From an uncultured Clostridia bacterium (GTDB taxonomy: Bacteria > Bacillota > Clostridia > Oscillospirales > Ruminococcaceae): DNA of 64,000 nt. A program made the position numbers and the translations under genes. The notes below the pieces were generated by a model. The model saw only the letters and a program-made list of their open reading frames with translations. It had not been told where the DNA came from and did not search any database. The stretch is from assembly GCA_947624375.1 (NCBI GenBank), contig CANQKD010000007.1:1-64000 (forward strand), read 5' to 3'. This document shows positions 7,564 to 16,429 of this stretch, one piece after another; within the stretch, counting starts at the first letter, position 1, and every line of letters starts with the position of its first letter.

Positions 7564-8280
7564 ATGGAGAACAGAGAAAATGAAGAAAAGACTATTGACC
7601 TGAAAATGCTGCTTCTGGGTCTGCTGGACAGGATATGGCTGATACTGTTCGTATCGGTGATATGCGCAGCGGCGATCGGTATTTTTACTAAGATAGGCAT
7701 TGACAAAAAGTATACTTCCACGGCGCAGATGTTCGTTCAGAACAAAGATGTTGAAGTGCAGAACAACTCGGCTATATCTTCAAGTGACGTTGCGGCCTCG
7801 GCATCGCTGGTGCAGGTATGTCAGAGGGTATTTACGAGCGACTCGATGATAGCTAAGCTTCAGGAAGCACTGATGGGTGCAGGCTATCTTTTCAAGAATG
7901 AAGAGATAGTAGAAATGATAAATATAACATCGCCCGACAACAACCAGGTAATGGTGGTGAACGTTGTGAGCGAGAGCCCCGAGATATCTCAGATAGTCGC
8001 AAAGGCTCTGGTGGATAACGCTGACGGCGTTTACAGAGAGATAGTCAAGGTAGGTTCTGTTCAGATGATATCGGCGGCAACTTTCCCGGAAGAACCGTCA
8101 TCGCCCAACCTTAAAAAGAATATCCTGCTGGGATTTATGGCAGGCTTTGTACTGATATGCGCTATAATCGTTATTATTGACATATGCGACACCAAGATAA
8201 AGCCTACCGACAACCTGATGGATATGTACGGTTCGCCGCTTATTGCGGAGATAATGGACTTTGATGCTGAGATAAAGTGA
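7564..8280 (+). CDS. cpsC: Wzz/CpsC-type polysaccharide co-polymerase (kinase activator)
   Basis: 238 residues. Two transmembrane segments (about 21-43 and 203-225) flank an extracytoplasmic domain. The proline-rich PEEPSSPNLKKN segment before TM2 is typical of Wzz/CpsC proteins. In Gram-positive Wzy systems CpsC activates the separate CpsD tyrosine kinase and sets chain length. The start at 7564 follows GGGGAGGGG. First gene of the cpsC-cpsD-cpsB operon. No glycosyltransferase, flippase or polymerase gene is nearby, so the regulated polysaccharide must be encoded elsewhere. Confidence 0.88.
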   Translation: MENRENEEKTIDLKMLLLGLLDRIWLILFVSVICAAAIGIFTKIGIDKKYTSTAQMFVQNKDVEVQNNSAISSSDVAASASLVQVCQRVFTSDSMIAKLQEALMGAGYLFKNEEIVEMINITSPDNNQVMVVNVVSESPEISQIVAKALVDNADGVYREIVKVGSVQMISAATFPEEPSSPNLKKNILLGFMAGFVLICAIIVIIDICDTKIKPTDNLMDMYGSPLIAEIMDFDAEIK

Positions 8281-8299
8281 GAAACGGAGAGCATAATAT

Positions 8300-9106
8300 A
8301 TGAGCAGTCTTATAAACGGCACGAGAAAATCAAAGAAAAACAAAAAAGAAGATCCGCTGAGAACATCGGTACACGTTGCGAGGACGCATATTCTTAATGA
8401 GAACACGAAGTTTGTTATTTCGGAGGCTTACAAGCTGGCGAGGACGAATATCATGTTCTCGATGGCTTCGAGCCCGAACAAGGTTATCGCGGTAACGTCT
8501 TCAAACCCCTCGGAGGCAAAGACGACTACCACAGTAAACCTGGCGATAACGTTCGCGATGACGGGTGCGAAGGTGCTGCTTATCGACGGCGATATGAGAA
8601 AGCCGTTTGTAAACAAGCTCTTCAAGCTGGACAAGAGCACGGGTCTTTCTATGGTGCTCAGCGGTATGTGCACGGTGGCTGAGGCGATCAGGAGCAATAT
8701 AAGAGATAATCTTGATATTATTACGGCAGGACCTATACCGCCCAACCCTGTGGAGCTTCTGGGCAGCGACAACATGAAACAGCTGATAGAGATCCTGGGC
8801 GGACACTATGATTATATTTTTGTAGATATGCCGCCTGTGAACGTGGTGTCCGATGCGCTGCTGCTGGCGCCTATAGCGGCAGGTTATATACTTGTTATCA
8901 GAGACAATTACACGAAGTATTCCGATGTTCAGCAGGCGCTTTCGCAGATTAACATGGCAGGCGGAAAGATGCTGGGATTTATAAAGACCATATGCCGCTC
9001 GGATTCAAGGGGCGGCTACTATGGCAAGTATGGTAAGTACGGCAAATACGGAAAGTATGGCAAGTACGGAGATTATTACGGAGAAAGCGATGGCAAGGAA
9101 GCCTGA
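8300..9106 (+). CDS. cpsD: CpsD-type bacterial tyrosine kinase
   Basis: 268 residues. A BY-kinase of the P-loop MinD/ParA-like fold, expected at the membrane with CpsC. Walker A' LLIDGDMRKP (93-102) and Walker B YIFVDMPP are intact. Walker A reads SSNPSEAKTTTT (67-78): the glycine normally just before the catalytic lysine is Ala73. The C-terminus is a Tyr cluster made of tandem GKY triplets (9-bp DNA repeats) ending YGDYYG, the autophosphorylation tail. Whether the Gly-to-Ala change weakens catalysis is unknown. Confidence 0.9.
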   Translation: MSSLINGTRKSKKNKKEDPLRTSVHVARTHILNENTKFVISEAYKLARTNIMFSMASSPNKVIAVTSSNPSEAKTTTTVNLAITFAMTGAKVLLIDGDMRKPFVNKLFKLDKSTGLSMVLSGMCTVAEAIRSNIRDNLDIITAGPIPPNPVELLGSDNMKQLIEILGGHYDYIFVDMPPVNVVSDALLLAPIAAGYILVIRDNYTKYSDVQQALSQINMAGGKMLGFIKTICRSDSRGGYYGKYGKYGKYGKYGKYGDYYGESDGKEA

Positions 9107-9121
9107 TGGGGGCGAGCCGAA

Positions 9122-9847
9122 GTGTTAGTTGATTTTCATTCGCACATTCTGCCGGGCATTGACGACGGTGCGAAGAACATTGAAGAAAGCATAAAGATAC
9201 TGGATATGATGTCCGAAACGGGCGTTGACCTGGTTTACTGCACGCCGCATTTTTATCCGCATGAGATGTCGGTGGACAGATTTTTGGAGCGGCGCAGGCA
9301 GGCATACGGCAAGATAGTGCCATATTTGAAGCCGCATCACCCGAGGCTGAAAATGGGCGCTGAAGTGCTGATGTCGCGCAGTATGCTTACAAGGGAAGTT
9401 CTGGAAAAGCTGAAGCTTGAAGGGACTGACTTTGTGTTGCTGGAGATGCCGTACATACATTTTTCGCAGAACACCTATGACGGGGTGGCTGACATTGCGG
9501 ACATGGACGGCGTGAAGGTGCTGATAGCGCACATTGAGAGGTATCTGGTGGCGAACAGCGAAGCGGAAGTTATGCGCCTTATGGAGGGCGAGAACATTCT
9601 GGGGCAGATAAACTGCACATCGCTGAGAAAAATGGGAGATCGCCACCGCTGCATGAATTTCATCAAAAACGGCTGCGTGCAGGCTCTGGGCACGGACTAC
9701 CACAGGATAGAACGCGGTTACGCGCTTTTGGACGAGGGTATTTCGATACTGAAAAGAAAGCTGAGCCGCGCCGCGTTTGAGAGGATAATACAGTCTTCCG
9801 AGATGATAGCGGAGAACTGCGACGTCGACGAGATACTGGATATATAA
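9122..9847 (+). CDS. cpsB: CpsB-type tyrosine phosphatase (PHP family)
   Basis: 241 residues. Manganese-dependent PHP-fold phosphatase that removes phosphate from CpsD-type kinases. Metal ligands are visible as FHSHILPGIDDG (His6, His8), TPHFYPHE (His43), an IAHIERY segment and GTDYHR near the C-terminus. The start is GTG at 9122; GGGGG lies 9 nt upstream and no ATG fits. Last gene of the cps module. A GCCCTCT/AGAGGGC hairpin follows but lacks a T run. Confidence 0.9.
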   Translation: MLVDFHSHILPGIDDGAKNIEESIKILDMMSETGVDLVYCTPHFYPHEMSVDRFLERRRQAYGKIVPYLKPHHPRLKMGAEVLMSRSMLTREVLEKLKLEGTDFVLLEMPYIHFSQNTYDGVADIADMDGVKVLIAHIERYLVANSEAEVMRLMEGENILGQINCTSLRKMGDRHRCMNFIKNGCVQALGTDYHRIERGYALLDEGISILKRKLSRAAFERIIQSSEMIAENCDVDEILDI

Positions 9848-10877
9848 ACCGCCCTCTGCTAAAGAGGGCGAAAACGTTTGAACCAGAACTATCAGATATG
9901 AGAAGTTAGAAGTTAGAGGTTAGAAATAGCTTTTTAATGTTCGCGCGAATTTCTTATTTCTGCTGTTTATAGCTAGAAGCAAGAGGCAAGAAATTTGGAC
10001 TTGTCCGTACTGCAAATTATATGATTTTTCTAATATTATAATATACCCCGACCCACAAACCGCTCCAAAAGAGAAATCACTGGCAGAATATTCTTCCAGT
10101 AGCGCGTAGGGGGAACGAGTTTTCTGTGGGTGAGTGGGCGTGGAAAAGTGTGGCGGTTAGCTGTAGTTGCTGGGCGCGTTTCTCACTTCTAGCCTCTAGC
10201 AGGGCAGAACATTCTTCCAGCAGCATGGGAGGGTAGCTTCGGTTAGTTGGGGTAGGGTGTAGAGAGTGCGGTGTGCTGTGGCTCGTATTATTGATAAAAA
10301 TACGGCTTTTGCTGCGAGATTTTAAAATAATTATACCTATTATATATGACCAACCCATATGTTGCCCCAAAGAGAGATAGCTGGCAGAACATTCTTCCAG
10401 CATGTGAATTGGGTGGACTGAGGTTTTGGGGGGATATATAGTTGTGTTTGATATGCAAAGTATGGTTTTCCGCAGTACATTTCAAGTCTAATTCCCGCAC
10501 TACTGACCTCTTTTGCCTTGCAAACGAACCCGATGCGTATTTCTCTCTTTAGCCTCCTCCACAAAGCTACAAAGTTCCGTGCGAAGAGGTCGCGGCTTTT
10601 CACCAAGGCTCAGCGCGTGGTCGTAGGTGTGGGTAAGGAATAGGGAGCGCGAGGGAAAAACCTTAGGGAAGGGAGTGGAGCGCGCGCCCTGCCTTGCAGA
10701 TACACTCCCTATACCCCTATGGTTTTTCCCTCGCATAGAAATGCGCAAACGTATTAGCATACTCAAAATGAGAAGAAAACCAAAGTACAGTGGAGCGGTG
10801 AACGCGCTCCTGCGCTGCGCGTAAGCGCTATATATAATATACAACAAAAACAATTTTTAAGATAAGAGGGATATTCT
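9848..10877. repeat. One-kilobase repeat island before pheS
   Basis: No credible gene. CTATCAGA followed by GTTAGAR heptamers starts about 45 bp after cpsB. Three copies of the TTCC palindrome lie at 10080-10099, 10201-10220 and 10381-10400. A large hairpin is at 10652-10731 and a GNRA hairpin (TGCGCGTAAGCGC) near 10816-10830. The roughly 10440-10650 section is unlike the other repeats and I cannot assign it. Confidence 0.6.
10652..10731. other. Long imperfect hairpin upstream of pheS
   Basis: AGGGAAAAACC (10652-10662) pairs with GGTTTTTCCCT (10721-10731), and inside it GGGAGTG (10671-10677) pairs with CACTCCC (10703-10709). The loop region contains GCCTTGCAGA, reminiscent of the TGCAAG loop of the modular hairpins. 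It could be a structured RNA or another repeat module; there is no promoter close enough to decide. Confidence 0.45.
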
Positions 10878-11903
10878 ATGAGCATGAGAGAAGATCTTGA
10901 AAGAATAGAAGCTGCTGCGAAAGAGGCTTTGGAAGCTGCCGCTGACGGCAAGGCTCTTGAAGATGTGAGAGTTAAGTTTTTAGGCAAAAAAGGCGAGCTT
11001 ACCGCGATACTCAAACAAATGGGCGGTCTTTCGGCTGAGGAGCGCCCGGTTATGGGTCAGCTGGCAAACAAGGTCAGGGCTGACATTGAAAACGCTGTTT
11101 CCGAAAGGGGTGCGCAGCTGAAAGAACTGCTGGAGGCAAAGCGCATCAAAGAAGAGACCATCGATGTTACAATGCCCGGAAAAGCGCCGCGCGTGGGCAA
11201 ACTTCACCCCTTAAACAAAACACTCGAGCAGGTGGAGGAGATATTCCTCGGTATGGGCTTTGAGATAGTTGAGGGCCCGGAGGTCGAGAAAGATTACTAC
11301 TGCTTTGAGGCACTGAATATGCCGCCGCATCACCCGGCGCGTGACACGCAGGACACCTTTTACATCAGCGACAGCGTGCTTCTGAGGACACAGACGTCGT
11401 CGGTGCAGGTGCGCGTTATGGAGAAAAACAAGCCGCCGATAAGGATAATATCTCCGGGCAGAGTTTATCGCTCGGACACGATAGACGCGACACACTCGCC
11501 GCTGTTTCATCAGGTAGAGGGGCTGGTCATCGACAAGGGCGTTACGATGGCTGATCTGAAAGGCACTCTGGAACTTCTTATGAAGCGCATATACGGCGAG
11601 GACACCAAAATCCGTCTGCGCCCCCATCACTTCCCTTACACAGAGCCGTCAGCGGAAGTTGACCTTATGTGCTACAACTGCCACGGCGCAGGCTGCCCTA
11701 TGTGCAAAAACGAAGGCTACATTGAGCTTCTGGGCGCAGGCATGGTACACCCGAAGGTGCTTGAAAACTGCGGTATCGACCCCGAGATATACAGCGGTTT
11801 TGCGTTCGGCATAGGTCTTGAAAGGCTGACGATGGGCAACTTCCAGATCAAAGACATGAGAATGCTCTACGAAAACGATGTAAGATTTTTAGATCAGTTC
11901 TGA
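10878..11903 (+). CDS. pheS: Phenylalanyl-tRNA synthetase alpha subunit
   Basis: 341 residues. Class II catalytic subunit of the alpha2-beta2 enzyme that charges tRNA-Phe. An N-terminal coiled coil (about 1-85) is followed by the catalytic domain with HPLNKT, motif 2 PGRVYRSDTIDATH and motif 3 FGIGLERL. A Cys-rich segment CYNCHGAGCPMCKNEG, common in Firmicutes PheS, may bind zinc. The start follows GAGGGATATTCT. No T-box leader could be recognised upstream, although such leaders are common for pheST. Confidence 0.97.
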   Translation: MSMREDLERIEAAAKEALEAAADGKALEDVRVKFLGKKGELTAILKQMGGLSAEERPVMGQLANKVRADIENAVSERGAQLKELLEAKRIKEETIDVTMPGKAPRVGKLHPLNKTLEQVEEIFLGMGFEIVEGPEVEKDYYCFEALNMPPHHPARDTQDTFYISDSVLLRTQTSSVQVRVMEKNKPPIRIISPGRVYRSDTIDATHSPLFHQVEGLVIDKGVTMADLKGTLELLMKRIYGEDTKIRLRPHHFPYTEPSAEVDLMCYNCHGAGCPMCKNEGYIELLGAGMVHPKVLENCGIDPEIYSGFAFGIGLERLTMGNFQIKDMRMLYENDVRFLDQF

Positions 11904-11913
11904 TGGAGTAGTT

Positions 11914-12507
11914 ATGGAGTTAAAGGACAGTTCTATATACAGGTGCCTGACGAAAGGCAAAAAGCCTGTGGGCAAAATAATAGGCTATGTGATATGGGGT
12001 ATACTGATATTCTTTATTGTGTGGTCGATAGCGTTTGCCGCCTTTCAGACCGAGGCAAGCATGATAATAGGCGCGGTGGCAGGTCTGGCGGCTGTAGCAT
12101 TTTACGTATGGCTGGCAAGTAAATGGGTCAAAAAGGCAAGCAAGGCTATTCAGAAGCGGCTTGATAAAGCGAATGCTATTTCGCCCGAAGAATACGAGAG
12201 GCTGGAATACGAGCTTTCACAGGCGGATTTTATGTTCAAGACGTTTTACTTTTTGAGCGATTATTTGTACATTCCCAAGGCAAGGCTTTTGATAAAGTAT
12301 CTTGACATACAAAAGCTTCAGCCTACAATACACAGCACAAACGGGATACAGGATTCTGTATGGATAGACCTTACGGACGAGGAAGACAACAAGTACAGAT
12401 TCTACGTTAAAAAGTGGAAGGATTACTTAGACTACAAGTATATGTTCGATGATATGCTTAACGCCAAACGGCAGGAAAAATGGGAGCAAATGCAAAGACA
12501 GCAGTAG
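11914..12507 (+). CDS. Two-TM membrane protein of unknown function inside pheST
   Basis: 197 residues. Not recognised. Two hydrophobic segments at about 22-42 and 49-69 are followed by a long, charged, helix-rich cytoplasmic part (KKASKAIQKRL..., EYERLEYELSQ...) with aromatic-rich DYLYIP and DYLDYKYMFDDM motifs. A GGAG site overlaps the pheS end, so it is probably translated from the pheS mRNA. It separates pheS from pheT, which are normally adjacent. About 127 bp including a GCGGCTTGCGCCGC hairpin lie between it and pheT. Confidence 0.8.
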   Translation: MELKDSSIYRCLTKGKKPVGKIIGYVIWGILIFFIVWSIAFAAFQTEASMIIGAVAGLAAVAFYVWLASKWVKKASKAIQKRLDKANAISPEEYERLEYELSQADFMFKTFYFLSDYLYIPKARLLIKYLDIQKLQPTIHSTNGIQDSVWIDLTDEEDNKYRFYVKKWKDYLDYKYMFDDMLNAKRQEKWEQMQRQQ

Positions 12508-12634
12508 TGAATAGAAAAGATGCGGCTTGCGCCGCGTATTTAAATACTTAGAAATAGTTTGGTGGTTTTTTTGCACGCATAGTCGCTTGGCGGTCAATGC
12601 GTAATGAAAAGTTAAAACGGGAGGAAACATTAAG

Positions 12635-15049
12635 ATGGATCTTTCAATGAGGTGGCTGGCAGACTATGTTGACTGCGATATGCCGATAAAAGAATTTGTT
12701 TCGGGGCTGACTATATCGGGCTCGAAAGTGGAGAGGTACGGAGAAGAGGGCGACTTTATCTCCAACGTTGTTGTGGGCAAGGTGCTTTCTACCGAGCGGC
12801 ACCCCGACTCCGACCATATGTTCATTACTATGGTAGACGTTGGTGAGGGCGAGCCTTTGCAGATAGTGACGGGTGCGCAGAATGTCAGCGTCGGCGACTA
12901 TGTGCCTGTGGCAAAACACAAGTCTACGGTGCTGCACGAGGGCAAGCAGGTGAAGATAACAAACGGCAAGCTGCGCGGCGTGGCATCGAACGGTATGCTG
13001 TGTTCGCTAAGTGAGCTGGGGCTTACGGTGCATGATTTTCCGTATGCTATTGAAGACGGCATTTTCATTCTCGGCGAGGACTGCGACAGGACGGTGGGAG
13101 CTGATATCCGCAAGGCGATAGGCTTTGACGACACGCAGGTGGAGTTTGAGATAACCTCCAACCGCCCCGACTGTATGTCTGTTATAGGGCTTGCGAGAGA
13201 GACTGCCGCGACTTTTGACAAAAAGCTCGATATAAAAGAGCCTGTATTCAACGGCATTGACGGCAATATTGCGGACTATCTGAAAGTGCAGATACACGAC
13301 CCGAAGCTGTGTTCGAGATACATGGCAGGCATTGTCAAGAATGTAAAGATAGAGCCCTCGCCGCGGTGGATGAGAGAAAGACTGAGGGCAAGCGGCGTTA
13401 GACCTATAAACAATCTTGTTGACATAACAAACTATGTTATGCTGGAGTACGGTCACCCGATGCACGCGTTTGACCTGCGCTACGTCAAGGGCGGAGAGAT
13501 AAACATTCGCCGCGCGCAGAAGGGTGAGAGCATTATGACTCTTGACGGCGTTGAAAGGGCGCTTTCAGAGGAAATGCTGGTTATTGCAGATGCCGAAAAA
13601 CCTGCGGCTGTTGCAGGCGTTATGGGCGGCGAATACAGCGGTATCATGGACGACACGGTTACTGTTGTGTTTGAATCGGCTTGCTTTGACGGCGCTTCCG
13701 TTCGCACGACTGCCAAAAAGCTGGGTATGCGCACGGACGCTTCGGCGAGATTTGAAAAGGGATTGAACGCACAGCAGTGTGTTCCGGCGCTGATGAGGGC
13801 TTTGCAGCTTGTTGAGATACTGAAAGCAGGTGAGCCTCTCAAAGAGATAATTGACTGCGACTGCTCGGATCACACGCCTGCGAGCGCGCCTTTTGATGTG
13901 AAGAAGATAAACGCGTTCCTCGGCACGGATATTGCAGAGGAAGATATGATAAATTATCTTGAAAAGCTTGAATTTACGGTAAAAAATGGCAGGGCTTACG
14001 CGCCTTATTACCGTATAGACATAGAGAATATGAGCGACATTGCAGAGGAAGTTGCGCGTCTTTACGGTTACAACAACATACCTTCTCAGGTGATAAGGGG
14101 CACGGCGCAGGCTATGCTTACCCCGAAGCACAAGTTTGAAAGGGAAGTAAAGAGGATAATGACGGCGCTTGGCTACAACGAGATAACGACTTACTCGTTC
14201 ATATCGCCAAAGTACCTTGATAAAATATGCCTGCCTGCGGAGGGCAAGCTGCGTAAGGCTGTTACTATTACAAATCCTCTCGGCGAGGACACGAGCATTA
14301 TGCGCACGACCGCGCTGCCATCGATGTGCGAGATACTCTCGAAAAACTACAGCAACCGCAATGCTTGTGCATATCTTTTCGAGCTGGGCAATGAGTATAT
14401 ACCCGTTGAAGGTGAGGAGTTGCCGAATGAGCCGCCGCGCCTGACGATAGGTTTTTATAACGCTGACGGAAGCGACGATTTCTTCACTTTGAAAGGCGCG
14501 GTAGAAACGCTGCTTGACAGGGTAGGCTGCTTTGATGTTGAATACGAGGCTGCAACAGCCGGCTGTGGTTTTGACGAAGTCTCGGCTTTCCACCCGGGCA
14601 GAGTGGCAGTTGCGACGAAAGACGGCAAAGCGATAGGCGTTTTCGGTGAGCTGAGTTTTAAGTGCTGCGAAAATTACGGCATTGGCACACGCTGCTATGC
14701 GGCAAAGATAGATCTTGACAGGGTAATGGAGATGTCAACAGCTGAGAGAGTTTACAAGCCGCTGCCGAAGTTCCCTGCGGTAACGCGCGATGTTTCGGTA
14801 GTGTGCGATGACGGCATACCCGTTGCAAGTCTTGAAAAGGCTGTTAAAAATGCGGTAGGCAAGATACTGGAGAGCGTTAAGCTGTTTGACGTATACAAGG
14901 GCAAGCAGGTAGAGGACGGAAAGAAGTCTGTATCGTACTCGATAGTAATGCGCTCGCACGAGGGCACGCTTACCGATGAGCAGGCCGATGCGGCTATGAA
15001 AAAGGTATTGAAAGCGCTTGGCGAGCTTGGCGCGAAGATAAGAGAGTAG
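12635..15049 (+). CDS. pheT: Phenylalanyl-tRNA synthetase beta subunit
   Basis: 804 residues, full length for bacterial PheT. Domains in order: an N-terminal tRNA-binding OB fold (about 40-150, ERHPDSDHM and VTGAQNV), B3/4 editing domain (about 210-385), B5 domain (about 400-475), a catalytic-like class II core, and a C-terminal anticodon-binding FDX-ACB domain (about 710-804, KPLPKFPAVTRDVSVV). The start follows CGGGAGGAAAC. It pairs with PheS to form the heterotetramer. Confidence 0.97.
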   Translation: MDLSMRWLADYVDCDMPIKEFVSGLTISGSKVERYGEEGDFISNVVVGKVLSTERHPDSDHMFITMVDVGEGEPLQIVTGAQNVSVGDYVPVAKHKSTVLHEGKQVKITNGKLRGVASNGMLCSLSELGLTVHDFPYAIEDGIFILGEDCDRTVGADIRKAIGFDDTQVEFEITSNRPDCMSVIGLARETAATFDKKLDIKEPVFNGIDGNIADYLKVQIHDPKLCSRYMAGIVKNVKIEPSPRWMRERLRASGVRPINNLVDITNYVMLEYGHPMHAFDLRYVKGGEINIRRAQKGESIMTLDGVERALSEEMLVIADAEKPAAVAGVMGGEYSGIMDDTVTVVFESACFDGASVRTTAKKLGMRTDASARFEKGLNAQQCVPALMRALQLVEILKAGEPLKEIIDCDCSDHTPASAPFDVKKINAFLGTDIAEEDMINYLEKLEFTVKNGRAYAPYYRIDIENMSDIAEEVARLYGYNNIPSQVIRGTAQAMLTPKHKFEREVKRIMTALGYNEITTYSFISPKYLDKICLPAEGKLRKAVTITNPLGEDTSIMRTTALPSMCEILSKNYSNRNACAYLFELGNEYIPVEGEELPNEPPRLTIGFYNADGSDDFFTLKGAVETLLDRVGCFDVEYEAATAGCGFDEVSAFHPGRVAVATKDGKAIGVFGELSFKCCENYGIGTRCYAAKIDLDRVMEMSTAERVYKPLPKFPAVTRDVSVVCDDGIPVASLEKAVKNAVGKILESVKLFDVYKGKQVEDGKKSVSYSIVMRSHEGTLTDEQADAAMKKVLKALGELGAKIRE

Positions 15050-15130
15050 TCTTATCTGCCTGAAATTTGTGCATATAGCAAAAATTATCAGCTTCAAAAT
15101 ATACAACTTGCAAAAATTTTTCAAAAGGTC

Positions 15131-15159
15131 TTGTTATTTAATTAAAAATAGTCTATAAT
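15131..15159 (+). promoter_or_regulatory. Sigma-A promoter of ireB
   Basis: TTGTTA at 15131-15136 and TATAAT at 15154-15159 with a 17-bp spacer, upstream of the ireB start at 15203. Confidence 0.75.
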
Positions 15160-15202
15160 ATAATCAGGAATATCAAATGCTCTGACAAAGGAGGCGGACG
15201 CT

Positions 15203-15448
15203 ATGCATGAACAGACTATGACATTTTCGGTAAATGATGACAAAGAAGCTGAGCTGAAGAAAAAGCTGACTATCATTTACGACGCGCTTAAAGAAAAAGG
15301 CTACAACCCGATAAATCAGATAGTTGGTTATATTCTGTCGGAAGACCCGACATACATAACCACTTACAACAACGCGAGAAGCCTTGTGCGCCACATTGAC
15401 CGCGACGACCTGCTGCAAGCGCTCGTCAAGTCGTATCTGAGCAATTAA
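15203..15448 (+). CDS. ireB: IreB family regulatory phosphoprotein (UPF0297)
   Basis: 81 residues, very close to the family consensus ([50 protein letters not shown]). In Enterococcus the homologue is phosphorylated by the IreK Ser/Thr kinase and modulates cell-wall stress resistance. Small and cytoplasmic. The start has a strong AAAGGAGG site. It usually precedes ruvX/yqgF, but here it has its own promoter and terminator and stands alone. Confidence 0.95.
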   Translation: MHEQTMTFSVNDDKEAELKKKLTIIYDALKEKGYNPINQIVGYILSEDPTYITTYNNARSLVRHIDRDDLLQALVKSYLSN

Positions 15449-15462
15449 GCCAAATGAAAGAC

Positions 15463-15500
15463 AGACCGTGTACCGTGGGTATGCGGTCTTATATTTTGTG
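15463..15500 (+). terminator. Rho-independent terminator after ireB
   Basis: AGACCG (15463-15468) pairs with CGGTCT (15484-15489), followed by TATATTTTGTG. Confidence 0.75.
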
Positions 15501-15559
15501 TATTATTTTGCATAGGCGGCAAATACTATTGAAAACAGCAGTTGAGAGGAGTATATAAA

Positions 15560-16429
15560 ATGAAGATAATAAGGACTGCTTTGGCGATAGTGGGCGCGGC
15601 TGCTCTTGCAGGAATGGGCGCAGGTGCGGCAAAGAGCGCGGGACTTTGGAGCGAAGACTGCGAGAGATACATTCAGGCGGCTGAAAGTTATGTGCGCGGT
15701 GCTGTTGATGTTTTGGAGAATGTGAACAATGTGGGGCTGAGCACAGAAAAGCACGGCTACGGGCAGGGCGTTATTGTTGACGAAGAGAACCGACCCGTTG
15801 GGGCGACCGATTTTAACGCGGCGTACTCGCAGTATGGGGCATATGCGCTGAAAGATACCGACGAAAAGGTTATTTACCTGACGTTCGATCAGGGGTATGA
15901 GAACGGCTACACGGCGAAGATCCTGGACGTGCTGAAAGAAAAGGACGTAAAAGCGACGTTTTTTGTTGTAGGCGATTACGCGGAACGCAACGAAGAACTG
16001 GTCAGGCGCATGATAGACGAGGGGCACGCGGTGGGCAATCACACGATGTCACACTATTCGATGCCCGACCTTTCGCAGGCAGAGTGCGCGGAGGAGATAA
16101 ACTCGCTGCATGAGTATGTGAAAGAGCATTATGGCTATGAGATGAAGCTTTTGCGCCCGCCGATGGGGGAGTTTTCGGAGGCTTCGCTGGCGTACACCAA
16201 AGACTGCGGCTATGAGACGGTGCTGTGGAGCTTTGCATACGCCGACTGGGACGTGAACGCACAGCCTGACCCTGCGCAGGCGAAAGAGAAGATAGTTTCG
16301 GCGGCGCATAATGGCGCGATATACCTGCTGCACTCGGTCTCGCAGACGAATGCCGAGATACTCGGCGAGGTGATAGACAGTTTGAGGGAGCAGGGATACA
16401 CTTTCGGAGAGCTAGAAGTCAGAGGTTAG
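15560..16429 (+). CDS. pdaA: Polysaccharide deacetylase, PdaA-like
   Basis: 289 residues. NodB-fold de-N-acetylase; PdaA makes muramic delta-lactam in spore cortex and acts outside the membrane. An N-terminal hydrophobic segment (about 5-24) serves as signal or anchor. Motif 1 is TFDQGYENGYT (108-118), matching PdaA (TFDEGYENG) rather than classical TFDDG. The zinc motif HTMSH has His161 and His165; LLRPPMGEF and LLHSVS follow. The start follows GAGAGGAG. A weak sigma-G-like promoter (GTATT at 15500-15504, AATACTA at 15522-15528) is possible. Its last codons and TAG stop (VRG) are formed by heptamer repeats. Confidence 0.9.
   Translation: MKIIRTALAIVGAAALAGMGAGAAKSAGLWSEDCERYIQAAESYVRGAVDVLENVNNVGLSTEKHGYGQGVIVDEENRPVGATDFNAAYSQYGAYALKDTDEKVIYLTFDQGYENGYTAKILDVLKEKDVKATFFVVGDYAERNEELVRRMIDEGHAVGNHTMSHYSMPDLSQAECAEEINSLHEYVKEHYGYEMKLLRPPMGEFSEASLAYTKDCGYETVLWSFAYADWDVNAQPDPAQAKEKIVSAAHNGAIYLLHSVSQTNAEILGEVIDSLREQGYTFGELEVRG

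Noticed and set aside
10432-10877. T-box riboswitch for pheST
   Set aside because: No AGGGTGG-type T-box sequence or matching terminator was found; the region is mostly repeats.
13565-14593. 342-codon frame opposite pheT
   Set aside because: Antisense shadow of pheT; no domain and no ribosome site.
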